Below are positions 17,162 to 25,845 of a stretch of 64,000 nt of DNA, one piece after another. Source of the DNA: Hahella sp050299855 (GTDB lineage: Bacteria > Pseudomonadota > Gammaproteobacteria > Pseudomonadales > Oleiphilaceae). The stretch covers positions 62,001-126,000 of the forward strand of contig JBNKWQ010000030.1 in the NCBI GenBank assembly GCA_050299855.1. Reading direction: 5' to 3'. The first letter of the stretch is position 1. Each line of letters begins with the position of its first letter. Below the pieces are notes generated by a model that saw nothing but the letters and a program-made list of their open reading frames with translations, did not search any database and was not told the origin of the DNA. Both the position numbers and the translations under genes were made by a program.

Positions 17162-17188
17162 AAAAAAGGCGGATATTCCGCCTTTTTT
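17162..17188. terminator. Bidirectional terminator after recA
   Basis: Perfect palindrome AAAAAAGGCGGA-TAT-TCCGCCTTTTTT, 25 bases after the recA stop on the minus strand. Confidence 0.9.
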
Positions 17189-17213
17189 AATGGTGAAACA
17201 AAGAGCTAATGCT

Positions 17214-18248
17214 TTACTCGGCCAAGCCTAATTCAGCAACAGGAACTTCTTTAGGGAGAGGCTTTGGCAGCAGTTTCTCGCGAATCGCAGTCTCAATTTC
17301 GTTGGCGATCTCAACGTGTTCTTCCAGGTATTTTGCAGCATTTGCTTTGCCCTGCCCGATTTTGTCACCTTTATAGCTATACCATGCTCCAGCCTTGTCG
17401 ACAAAACCTTCCTTCACACCAATATCAATAATTTCACCTGTATGGTAAATACCACGGCCATACATGATCTGGAATTCAGCTTGTTTGAATGGTGGTGAGA
17501 CTTTGTTTTTAACCACTTTCACCCGGGTTTCATTACCCACCACTTCATCGCCGTCCTTCACTGAACCGATGCGACGAATATCCAGACGAACTGAAGCATA
17601 GAATTTGAGCGCATTACCGCCGGTTGTGGTTTCCGGACTGCCAAACATGACCCCGATTTTCATTCGGATCTGGTTGATGAATATCATCAGACAGTTAGCC
17701 TGCTTAACACTACCAGTCAACTTTCGTAGTGCCTGGGACATCAAGCGGGCCTGCAAGCCAACGTGGGAATCACCCATCTCACCTTCAATTTCTGCTTTGG
17801 GAGTAAGGGCCGCCACCGAGTCAATGATGATAACGTCCACCGCACCTGAACGTACCAGCATATCGGCAATTTCCAGTGCCTGTTCTCCAGTGTCAGGCTG
17901 GGAGACCAGCAGCTGGTCGATATCAACACCGAGCTTTTCCGCATAGATAGGATCCAAGGCATGCTCAGCATCCACAAACGCACAGGTTTTTCCTCTGCGT
18001 TGGGCTTCGGCAATTACCTGCAGTGTCAGAGTAGTTTTACCAGAGCTTTCAGGTCCATAGATTTCAACAATTCTTCCGAAGGGTAAACCGCCGATGCCCA
18101 AGGCCACATCCAGACCCAAAGAGCCAGTTGAAACAGAAGGAATCAGCTCACGGGGCTGATCGCCCATGCGCATAACCGCGCCCTTACCAAACTGGCGTTC
18201 GATTTGTGATAAAGCGGCGCCTAGTGCCTTCTTACGATTGTCATCCAT
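17214..18248 (-). CDS. recA: Recombinase RecA
   Basis: 344 residues. Catalyses strand exchange and stimulates LexA self-cleavage in the SOS response. Walker A GPESSGKTT (65-73), the VFINQIRMKIGVMFG L2 region and the MAW motif region are intact. The C terminus is acidic. A LexA-type box lies 75 bp upstream of the start. A terminator follows immediately, and recX, the usual downstream partner, is absent here. Confidence 0.99.
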   Translation of the reverse strand: MDDNRKKALGAALSQIERQFGKGAVMRMGDQPRELIPSVSTGSLGLDVALGIGGLPFGRIVEIYGPESSGKTTLTLQVIAEAQRRGKTCAFVDAEHALDPIYAEKLGVDIDQLLVSQPDTGEQALEIADMLVRSGAVDVIIIDSVAALTPKAEIEGEMGDSHVGLQARLMSQALRKLTGSVKQANCLMIFINQIRMKIGVMFGSPETTTGGNALKFYASVRLDIRRIGSVKDGDEVVGNETRVKVVKNKVSPPFKQAEFQIMYGRGIYHTGEIIDIGVKEGFVDKAGAWYSYKGDKIGQGKANAAKYLEEHVEIANEIETAIREKLLPKPLPKEVPVAELGLAE

Positions 18249-18322
18249 TCTAAACCCCTTTGAATCTTGATCTCTGCATGGCTCAGAAAATTGTCTGGTT
18301 CATTCTGCCGCCAGCCAATTTA

Positions 18323-18338
18323 CTGTATAAATTGACAG
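18323..18338 (-). promoter_or_regulatory. LexA (SOS) box of recA
   Basis: CTGTCAATTTATACAG on the minus strand: CTGT-N8-ACAG, the full CTG-N10-CAG core of gammaproteobacterial SOS boxes. Located 75 bp upstream of the recA start codon. Confidence 0.85.
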
Positions 18339-18386
18339 CATTATCCATATTCAGCCTGCAGATTACCAGTCCTAAAATTAACCAAT

Positions 18387-18884
18387 TTAACCTTTGTCGG
18401 CTTCAAGCCTGTTAACTGCCCCTACAAGTGCCTGCTCTACAGAATACAGACGCACTTCCTCCCTTGATCCCTCAAAGTGAAAACACTGGGCATCAGCAGC
18501 CCCTCGTAAACTCCATGCCAGCCATACCATTCCCACGGGTTTATCCACGGATCCCCCTGTAGGACCGGCAATACCACTGACAGCAATACAAAGCCCGGCA
18601 TCAGTCACATCCGCCAACCCTTTCACCATGGCAACCACCGTTGCCTCGCTGACGGCACCATGAACTCTCAGGGTTTCCTCCGGCACACCCAGCCAACGCT
18701 TCTTGGCTTCATTTGAATAGGTCACCAGGCTTTGTTCAAACCAATCACTGCTACCGGAAACACTGGTAATCGCAAAAGAAATACCTCCCCCTGTACAGCT
18801 CTCCGCTGTGGCAACTTTCATTTTTTTTTGGGCAAGTAAATAACCTAATTGGGCGGCGAGAGCCTCTGTTTTTGTTGGTTCCAT
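18387..18884 (-). CDS. pncC: Nicotinamide-nucleotide amidase (CinA C-terminal domain)
   Basis: 165 residues from ATG 18884, preceded by GAGGAA; an ATG 21 codons earlier is less likely, and 165 is the usual family length. Deamidates nicotinamide mononucleotide in NAD recycling. Signature ATAESCTGGGIS and GIAGPTGGS are present. As in Pseudomonas it sits upstream of recA on the same strand and faces mutS. Confidence 0.95.
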   Translation of the reverse strand: MEPTKTEALAAQLGYLLAQKKMKVATAESCTGGGISFAITSVSGSSDWFEQSLVTYSNEAKKRWLGVPEETLRVHGAVSEATVVAMVKGLADVTDAGLCIAVSGIAGPTGGSVDKPVGMVWLAWSLRGAADAQCFHFEGSREEVRLYSVEQALVGAVNRLEADKG

Positions 18885-19052
18885 AAATTCCTCATCTGGG
18901 TTTTTCTCGATCTTGGGCCGGGACACCTTTATTAAGGGCCGTCCCATCCCTTACAATCTCGCGCTGGTTTTATCCCACTTTGCGACGTTTATTACGAGAT
19001 AACAGATTTCGTATAGACGTGTTTTCAACAAGATACTACAAAACAGAGCCTC

Positions 19053-21623
19053 ATGACCGCTGCAGCGCAGGAAAAGTCCCAACATACGCCGATGATGGCC
19101 CAATACCTGGGCATCAAATCCAAGCATCCCCATCAACTGGTATTTTATCGGATGGGTGATTTCTATGAATTATTCTATGACGATGCCCGCAAGGCGGCAG
19201 AATTATTGGATATCACGCTGACCCAACGGGGACAATCAGCCGGCCAACCGATTCCTATGGCAGGTGTACCTTTTCATGCTGCAGAAGGCTATATCGCACG
19301 CCTGGTAAGGCTTGGGGAATCGGTCGTAATCTGCGAACAGGTCGGCGATCCAGCCACCAGTAAGGGGCCGGTGGAGCGGCAAGTTGCCCGCATTGTGACG
19401 CCAGGCACCCTTACCGACGAAGCCTTTCTGGAAGAGAAAAAAGATAACCTGCTGATGGCCCTGAGCCTGCGCAAAGACTTGTTCGGCATTGCCACCCTGG
19501 ATATAAGCGGTGGTCGCTTCCTGGTACAGGAAGTGGCCGGTATCGATGCCCTCGCGAGTGAATTGCAACGGCTCAAGCCGGCAGAAATTCTTATCAGTGA
19601 GCAATTTCCTTTTGAAGGGGTTCTGGAAGGTTACCTGGGAATTCAAAAGCAACCACCCTGGTATTTTGATTTCGATTCGGCCCAGCGCCTGCTATGTCAG
19701 CAATTCCAAACCCGTGATTTGACCGGCTTTGGCTGCGAAGAACTGACAGTCGCTCTAGAGGCCGCAGGCTGCCTGCTGCAATATGCTCAAGAAACTCAAC
19801 GAACCCAGCTCCCTCACATACGCTCGCTGGTACGAGAACGCCAGGAAGACGCCATCATTTTGGATGCTGCCAGCCGTAAAAACCTGGAAATTGATGCCAA
19901 CCTGAATGGTGAATTCAAGCACACACTCGCCTGGGTGATGGATAAAACCTCTACCGCCATGGGAAGTCGCTTGCTTAGACGCTGGTTGAATCAGCCATTG
20001 TGCCACCAGGACGAAGTAAGAGCTCGGCAGTCTGCTGTGACAGAAGCTCTGGAAACCTATCAGTATGAGGAACTCAGGGAACACCTGCGGCATGTTGGTG
20101 ACGGTGAACGGATTCTTGCTCGTATTGCACTGGGTTCTGCAAGGCCAAGAGATTTGGCAAGGCTGCGGGATACGCTGCATCTGCTGCCGGAAATCCAGAA
20201 TCAAATGTCCTCCCTGACCTCAACTTATCTGGTGCAATTAGCCACCGATATCAGCACTTTTCCTGAACTGGCAGAGTTACTGACTAAGGCAGTCGAAGAA
20301 AACCCACCGGTGGTCATTCGTGACGGTGGAGTAATCCGAGGCGGCTATGATGCCGAACTGGATGACCTAAGGGGCATCAGTGAAAATGCCGGTGCCTATC
20401 TGGTGGAAATAGAACAGCGCGAGCGTGAGCGTACCCAACTGTCGTCACTGAAAGTAGGCTATAACCGGGTACATGGCTACTTTATCGAATTGAGCCGATC
20501 CCAGTCCGATAAAGCTCCGGTAGACTACATCCGGCGGCAAACCCTGAAGAATGCCGAACGCTTTATCACCCCCGAACTTAAAGAGTTTGAAGACAAAGCA
20601 CTAAGTGCTAAAAGCCGTGCCCTGGCCAGGGAAAAAATGCTTTATGAAACGCTGATAGGACGTCTACAGGAGCAACTGCAAGCTTTACAGGGCAGCGCCA
20701 GAGGGTTAGCGGCACTGGATGTCATTTGTAATTTTGCCGAACGAGCGGTCAGCCTTAATTTCACAGCGCCGGAGTTTAGTGATGACGATATCCTGCATAT
20801 TGAAGGTGGGCGGCATCCAGTTGTTGAACAGGTCAGCCAGGAGCCTTTTGTCCCTAATGATCTGGATCTCAGCAAAGATCATCGCATGCTGATCATTACC
20901 GGTCCCAACATGGGTGGTAAATCCACCTATATGCGACAAACCGCAGTGATTGTCATCCTAGCCTACTGCGGTAGCTATGTTCCCGCCGCCAAAGCAAGAC
21001 TGGGGCTGATAGATCGGGTATTCACCCGCATGGGGTCTTCCGATGACATCGCAGGTGGGCGCTCCACTTTCATGGTGGAAATGACTGAAACCGCCAACAT
21101 CCTGCATTATGCGACCCGAAACAGCTTGGTGTTGATGGATGAAGTCGGCCGCGGCACAAGTACCTTTGACGGACTTTCCCTGGCCTGGGCCTGCGCGGAA
21201 CACCTGGCTCAAAAAACCAGTGCTTTCACCCTGTTTGCCACGCATTATTTTGAACTGACAGCCCTACCTGAAAAACATGCCAACGTCGCCAATGTGCATC
21301 TTACGGCTACAGAGCACAATGATAGCATCGTGTTTCTGCACACCGTACACGAAGGTCCAGCCAGCAAGAGTTACGGGATCCAGGTTGCCCAGTTGGCAGG
21401 CGTTCCGCAGAAAGTCATTTCACAGGCGCAGAAACAGCTCAGAATGCTGGAAAACGGTGCTCAAAAGATCCAGCCAACAGCCTCGGCTCTTCAGGACGAC
21501 CTTTTCGCCAGCGCGGAACCTAGCGAAGTGGAACAAGCACTATCAGACCTCGATGTGGATAGCATGACCCCCAGGGAAGCACTTAATCTGTTATACGAAT
21601 TAAAAGATAAAAGCCGTCGTTAA
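19053..21623 (+). CDS. mutS: DNA mismatch repair ATPase MutS
   Basis: 856 residues. Recognises mismatches and recruits MutL. The mismatch-binding motif YRMGDFYELFY (Phe in the FYE triplet) is at about 31-41, Walker A GPNMGGKST at about 617-625, Walker B LVLMDEVGRGTSTFDG follows, and the C-terminal dimer domain is present. It reads away from pncC across a shared promoter gap. Confidence 0.98.
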   Translation: MTAAAQEKSQHTPMMAQYLGIKSKHPHQLVFYRMGDFYELFYDDARKAAELLDITLTQRGQSAGQPIPMAGVPFHAAEGYIARLVRLGESVVICEQVGDPATSKGPVERQVARIVTPGTLTDEAFLEEKKDNLLMALSLRKDLFGIATLDISGGRFLVQEVAGIDALASELQRLKPAEILISEQFPFEGVLEGYLGIQKQPPWYFDFDSAQRLLCQQFQTRDLTGFGCEELTVALEAAGCLLQYAQETQRTQLPHIRSLVRERQEDAIILDAASRKNLEIDANLNGEFKHTLAWVMDKTSTAMGSRLLRRWLNQPLCHQDEVRARQSAVTEALETYQYEELREHLRHVGDGERILARIALGSARPRDLARLRDTLHLLPEIQNQMSSLTSTYLVQLATDISTFPELAELLTKAVEENPPVVIRDGGVIRGGYDAELDDLRGISENAGAYLVEIEQRERERTQLSSLKVGYNRVHGYFIELSRSQSDKAPVDYIRRQTLKNAERFITPELKEFEDKALSAKSRALAREKMLYETLIGRLQEQLQALQGSARGLAALDVICNFAERAVSLNFTAPEFSDDDILHIEGGRHPVVEQVSQEPFVPNDLDLSKDHRMLIITGPNMGGKSTYMRQTAVIVILAYCGSYVPAAKARLGLIDRVFTRMGSSDDIAGGRSTFMVEMTETANILHYATRNSLVLMDEVGRGTSTFDGLSLAWACAEHLAQKTSAFTLFATHYFELTALPEKHANVANVHLTATEHNDSIVFLHTVHEGPASKSYGIQVAQLAGVPQKVISQAQKQLRMLENGAQKIQPTASALQDDLFASAEPSEVEQALSDLDVDSMTPREALNLLYELKDKSRR

Positions 21624-21857
21624 CGAACGGATCGCTAACCCTTATTCGTTATTTCGATATATGACCGTTGATCGCTGGGTTGCCTGACTTCAAAGGGTTC
21701 TCTAAAATACGGTCCCTGCGCAGGCAAGCAGCGGCTTGCCAAAGACAGATACTCGCCGTTGGGTCGCCATAACGGGCGGATCGCGATTGTTGCGCAAGAA
21801 TTATAATGCCGCGCCAGCTTATGTAGTCGCGTCAAGACTCAAAATAGGGATCTCACC

Positions 21858-22181
21858 ATGACATTTGTAGTGACTGAAAACTGTATCAAGTGCAAATATA
21901 CCGACTGCGTTGAAGTATGTCCGGTGGATTGCTTTTATGAAGGCCCAAACTTCCTGGTCATTGATCCGGACGAATGTATCGACTGCGCGCTTTGTGAGCC
22001 AGAATGCCCGGCCGAAGCCATTTTCTCTGAAGATGAACTGCCGGAAGATCAGAAAGAATACATTGAGATTAATGCTGATCTATGCCGCAGCTGGCCAAAT
22101 ATTACAGAGAAGAAAGACCCTCTGCCGGATGCAGCAGATTGGGATGGCGTCAAAGGTAAACTAAAAGATCTGGCTCGCTGA
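21858..22181 (+). CDS. fdxA: Seven-iron ferredoxin FdxA
   Basis: 107 residues, AzotobacterFdI/FdxA type. The first cluster region has Cys9, 12, 17, 21, 25 and the second Cys40, 43, 46, 50, giving a [3Fe-4S] and a [4Fe-4S] cluster; the C-terminal extension (NADLCRSWPNITEKKDPLPDAADWDG) is typical. Small electron carrier in the cytoplasm. It follows mutS as in Pseudomonas and ends in a terminator. Confidence 0.96.
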   Translation: MTFVVTENCIKCKYTDCVEVCPVDCFYEGPNFLVIDPDECIDCALCEPECPAEAIFSEDELPEDQKEYIEINADLCRSWPNITEKKDPLPDAADWDGVKGKLKDLAR

Positions 22182-22199
22182 CTAATTCCAGTTGGATAG

Positions 22200-22228
22200 A
22201 AAAAAGGAAGGCCTAGCCTTCCTTTTTT
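22200..22228. terminator. Terminator between fdxA and the DUF4124 gene
   Basis: Stem GAAAAAAGGAAGGC/GCCTTCCTTTTTT around CTA, 19 bases after the fdxA stop; also works for the convergent minus-strand gene. Confidence 0.88.
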
Positions 22229-22245
22229 GATCTTAGTCCCTATTA

Positions 22246-22287
22246 ACAAGTCAGAACAACGCTCGTTACAAGTCAGAACAACGCTCG
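22246..22287. repeat. Tandem 20-bp duplication at the end of the DUF4124 gene
   Basis: ACAAGTCAGAACAACGCTCG occurs twice, at 22246-22265 and 22268-22287, two bases apart. It copies the last codons and stop of the minus-strand gene (ERCSDL-stop), so the downstream copy is a silent duplicate outside the frame. Confidence 0.9.
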
Positions 22288-22733
22288 GCATATAGCTGGT
22301 TCATTTTTGATCGATAGTCAGCTGCTTCTTCATCGGTCAGGTATTCGTGACCACCCTCATCATTAAAACGCACCAGTGCGTATTCCTGATTCGCTATATT
22401 CACTTTCTTCTTCAACTGCTCGCAGACAGCCCGGCGCTTTTCCTTATCCGCAGATGCCTTCCGGTCTGCTTCGGCTTGAGCCTGCTCTTCTTCTTTTACC
22501 TGCTGATATAGCTGTTGGTAGCGCTGACTAAGCCTTTCTGCATCCTGCTTTTGTGCATCTGAAACTGAGGACTTCACTTCCACTTTCTCGGTATTTTTAC
22601 CCTGGGGCCGATCGCTAAAGTGCACCTTCCCCTGCTCATCAACCCACTTGTAGATTTCCGCCTGTGCACTGGTAGCCAAGCAGAAAATCAATATAGAGAG
22701 CACAACCCGGCGATATTTGTGGCCTCTAGTCAT
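22266..22733 (-). CDS. DUF4124 domain-containing exported protein
   Basis: 155 residues with a signal peptide ending in SAQA (about residues 20-25). The DUF4124 motif EIYKWVDEQGKVHFSDRPQG directly follows the cleavage site, then a charged coiled-coil helix (about 60-110) and the tail ERCSDL. Periplasmic; role unknown. It separates the recA-mutS-fdxA block from the rnhB-lpxB block. The gene ends inside a 20-bp tandem duplication. Confidence 0.82.
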   Translation of the reverse strand: MTRGHKYRRVVLSILIFCLATSAQAEIYKWVDEQGKVHFSDRPQGKNTEKVEVKSSVSDAQKQDAERLSQRYQQLYQQVKEEEQAQAEADRKASADKEKRRAVCEQLKKKVNIANQEYALVRFNDEGGHEYLTDEEAADYRSKMNQLYAERCSDL

Positions 22734-22778
22734 ACTTCACCTCATGTCTGCAAAAACAATGACAGACTATCAGACTTG

Positions 22779-23390
22779 TTACTTGTCCAGAAGATTCCTG
22801 ACAGGCTTATAGCTACGGCGATGAATCTCAGTCACCCCCAGCTCCTGTAATGCTGTCAGATGCTGAACTGTAGGATAACCCTTGTGTATCGCAAGTCCAT
22901 AGCCAGGATAGAGCCCGTCAAGTCGCTCGAGCTCCAAATCTCGCTCCACTTTGGCGATAATGGATGCTGCCGAGATAGCGGGCACTTTGCTGTCCCCTTT
23001 GATAATAGCCTCAGCTGGTATCGCCAGTCTTGGCAGTTTATTGCCATCCACCTGGGCAAATTCGGCAGCAGGCGTCAGCTTTTCCACCGCGCGCTGCATG
23101 GCGACCAGACTTGCCTGCAGTATATTAATCTCATCAATTTCCTCAACTGAGCACCAGCCTGTAGCCCAGGCAACAGCCTTCTCTTTAATTTCGGCCTGAA
23201 GGCTTAATCGTTGCTCATGGGTCAGCTTCTTGGAGTCTTTTAACCCACTGATCGGGCGTAGAGGATCAAGAATGACAGCAGCAGCAACGACAGGACCTGC
23301 CAAAGGCCCACGACCAACTTCATCGACACCCGCAACAAGGCGACACTCTTTACTTAGTTGGTCAAACAGACCCGGTTGTAATTCAGTCAT
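22779..23390 (-). CDS. rnhB: Ribonuclease HII
   Basis: 203 residues. Removes ribonucleotides from DNA and degrades RNA in RNA-DNA hybrids. The catalytic DEVGRGPLAGPVVAA motif is at about 22-36, followed by the conserved Lys/Glu/Asp set (ELEIL-like region and KGDSKVPAISAASIIAK). It ends the lpx operon, 12 bp from lpxB, in the usual gammaproteobacterial order. Confidence 0.97.
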   Translation of the reverse strand: MTELQPGLFDQLSKECRLVAGVDEVGRGPLAGPVVAAAVILDPLRPISGLKDSKKLTHEQRLSLQAEIKEKAVAWATGWCSVEEIDEINILQASLVAMQRAVEKLTPAAEFAQVDGNKLPRLAIPAEAIIKGDSKVPAISAASIIAKVERDLELERLDGLYPGYGLAIHKGYPTVQHLTALQELGVTEIHRRSYKPVRNLLDK

Positions 23391-23402
23391 GGGAATTCAG
23401 CT

Positions 23403-24566
23403 TCAAGTCGGTGTCGCAATAAGTTGAGCAATTGCATTAGCTGCTACAACGTTGGCATTTTGTTTTATTTGCAGATGGAGCTCAGTAAATTTTTCCATAA
23501 GCTCTTTCTGCCGTCTCGGTTCGAGAGCCGCAAGCACGGCTTGTCCCAGTTTAACTGGGGTTGCATTATGCTGAACAAGCTCTGGTACCAGAGCTTTGTC
23601 AGCCAGCAGATTGGGCAGGGAAATATACTTGGCCTTCAGCAGGCGTTTCATAATCCAGTAGCTCAGTGGTGCAAGCTTGTAGGCGACTACCATTGGCCTT
23701 TTCGCCAGCATCGCTTCCAGCGTGGCCGTCCCTGAAGCCATCAGAATAGCATTCGAAGCTATCATGGCGTCCCGTGAGTGACCATCAAGGATCCTGACCG
23801 GTAATTGCCCTACTCCAGCTTCTTGCAGCTGTGCTTCGATTTGCCGACGGCGGAGTGGATTAGCCGCTGGAATAACAAACAGTAAATCTGGACGACGCTT
23901 GTGAAGCCATTGCAGCGTGGCAATAAATGTCGGCCCCAGCAATTTAATCTCACCGCCACGAGAGCCCGGCAACACGGCCAGAATTTCGCTTTCCGGGGGC
24001 AGATCAATTCGTTTCCTGGTTTCAACTCTATCGGGATTTAGCGGCATCATTTCCGCAAGCGGATGGCCGACGAATTGAACGGGTACCCGATGCTCTTCAT
24101 AAAATCTTGCTTCAAAGGGCAACAGAGTCAGCATCAGGTCAATGGCTTTGGCTATTTTAAATATCCGGTTTTGACGCCATGCCCATACAGAAGGACTGAC
24201 ATAATGAGCCGTCTTTATACCCTGAAGCCTTAACCGCAGTTCAACACCAATGGTGAAATCTGGAGAGTCAATGCCGATAAAAACATCCGGAGGGGAGTTT
24301 ACAAAGTGCTGGACCAAGTGACGACGAATGGCAAAGAGTTCGGGTAAGCGGCCAAGCACCTCCACTAACCCCATTACTGAAAGACGCTCCATTGGAAACA
24401 TAGAACGAAATCCCTCGGAGATCATCTGAGGACCTCCGATGCCTTCAAATTCAGCATTGGGAAAGTGTTGCTTAAGTTCTCGTATCAAGCCGGCTCCCAG
24501 CAAATCTCCGGAAGCCTCGCCTGCGATCATACCAATACGAAGTTTAAACGGGCGACTAATGTCCAT
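23403..24566 (-). CDS. lpxB: Lipid-A-disaccharide synthase LpxB
   Basis: 387 residues. Joins UDP-diacylglucosamine and lipid X to make the lipid A disaccharide at the inner membrane. GT-B fold glycosyltransferase with the N-terminal MIAGEASGDLLGAGLI and IGIDSPDFTIG motifs and the UDP-binding ILMASGTATLEAML region. Three bp from lpxA. Confidence 0.98.
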   Translation of the reverse strand: MDISRPFKLRIGMIAGEASGDLLGAGLIRELKQHFPNAEFEGIGGPQMISEGFRSMFPMERLSVMGLVEVLGRLPELFAIRRHLVQHFVNSPPDVFIGIDSPDFTIGVELRLRLQGIKTAHYVSPSVWAWRQNRIFKIAKAIDLMLTLLPFEARFYEEHRVPVQFVGHPLAEMMPLNPDRVETRKRIDLPPESEILAVLPGSRGGEIKLLGPTFIATLQWLHKRRPDLLFVIPAANPLRRRQIEAQLQEAGVGQLPVRILDGHSRDAMIASNAILMASGTATLEAMLAKRPMVVAYKLAPLSYWIMKRLLKAKYISLPNLLADKALVPELVQHNATPVKLGQAVLAALEPRRQKELMEKFTELHLQIKQNANVVAANAIAQLIATPT

Positions 24567-24569
24567 GGA

Positions 24570-25343
24570 TCAGCGGACAATACCTCTTGTCGAGGCCTGT
24601 AGACTATCAGTAAAGATTTTAACTTCAGGAAATTCTTCTGAGGGCTGCTGCAACTCAATTAATGCCTGCTCAAGTGTTAAATTTTGCCGATAAACCGTTT
24701 TGTAGGCTTTGCGTAAGGCCTGAATGGCATCTTTGGAAAATCCACGGCGTTTCAAACCTTCATAGTTCAAACCGTGGGCTGTCGCTGATTGCCCTCCCGC
24801 CATAACGTATGCAGGAACGTCCTTAAGCACAATACTGCCCCCAGCGCACATGCTGTGCTGACCAATCAGGCAAAATTGATGCACCATGGTGCCACCACCC
24901 AGGATCGCCCATGAATCCACATGAACATGGCCCGCCAGAGTGGTCATATTGGCAAGAATTGTATTATCTGCCAAAGCGCAGTCATGGGCGACATGAACGT
25001 AGGCCATTAACAAATTGTGGTTGCCGATCTTTGTAACACCAGCATCCTGAATTGTACCCCGGTGAATGGTACAGCTTTCCCGAATGACATTGTGGTCGCC
25101 GATTTCAAGACATGTCGGCTCACCTTTGTATTTTTTATCCTGATTGGCTTCACCCACACTGGAAAATTGATAAATTTCGTTATGCTTTCCAATGCGAGTA
25201 TGGCCGTTGACCACCACATGAGAATGGATAATCGTTCCTTCATCTATTTCCACATTAGGTCCAATATGGGACCAGGGGCCAATAACGACATCAGGCGCAA
25301 TAATTGCGCCTTCTTCGACTATAGCCAGTGGATGTATCGACAT
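24570..25343 (-). CDS. lpxA: UDP-GlcNAc acyltransferase LpxA
   Basis: 257 residues. First step of lipid A synthesis. Left-handed beta-helix of hexapeptide repeats (IAPDVVIGPWSHIGPNVEI and on) with the catalytic His in YVHVAHDCALAD and C-terminal helical cap. Its start abuts the fabZ stop with no gap. Confidence 0.98.
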   Translation of the reverse strand: MSIHPLAIVEEGAIIAPDVVIGPWSHIGPNVEIDEGTIIHSHVVVNGHTRIGKHNEIYQFSSVGEANQDKKYKGEPTCLEIGDHNVIRESCTIHRGTIQDAGVTKIGNHNLLMAYVHVAHDCALADNTILANMTTLAGHVHVDSWAILGGGTMVHQFCLIGQHSMCAGGSIVLKDVPAYVMAGGQSATAHGLNYEGLKRRGFSKDAIQALRKAYKTVYRQNLTLEQALIELQQPSEEFPEVKIFTDSLQASTRGIVR

Positions 25344-25790
25344 TTAAAGTTGTCTCTCCGCTGTTAAGATATCCGCTGAACAAACGAGCTTTCCATCCAC
25401 CATCGCCCTACAACTGAATTTCCATATTCCACGTTTGTCCGCGACAAAAGTTGCTTCCAACATAAGCTGATCTCCAGGTACAACCGGACGCTTAAAGCGA
25501 ACGTTATCAGATCCAGCCAGTAAATAGTTAAATCCATCGGCGGGTTTTTTGCCAGTGGTCACAAAACCGAGAATTCCAGCCACCTGAGCCATGGCTTCAA
25601 TGATTAAAACTCCCGGAAAAATAGGTTGGTCCGGAAAATGACCATTAAAGAAAGGCTCGTTGATTGATATATTCTTATAACCGAGTATTGACTCTTTCGG
25701 TTTGATTTCCACCACTCTGTCTACCAGCAAAAACGGGTAACGATGGGGCAGATAATCTCTGATCTCATTAATGTCCAGAACAGTTTCCAT
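25344..25790 (-). CDS. fabZ: 3-hydroxyacyl-ACP dehydratase FabZ
   Basis: 148 residues. Dehydrates beta-hydroxyacyl-ACP in fatty-acid synthesis and competes with LpxA/LpxD for the same acyl-ACP. Hot-dog fold with the catalytic NGHFPDQPIFPGVLIIEAMAQ (His51, Glu65). In the lpxD-fabZ-lpxA-lpxB order. Confidence 0.98.
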   Translation of the reverse strand: METVLDINEIRDYLPHRYPFLLVDRVVEIKPKESILGYKNISINEPFFNGHFPDQPIFPGVLIIEAMAQVAGILGFVTTGKKPADGFNYLLAGSDNVRFKRPVVPGDQLMLEATFVADKRGIWKFSCRAMVDGKLVCSADILTAERQL

Positions 25791-25845
25791 GTAAAAACGG
25801 CCTCAAATACAAATTGCGAATTGCGAATACTATAACTTCCCGAAC

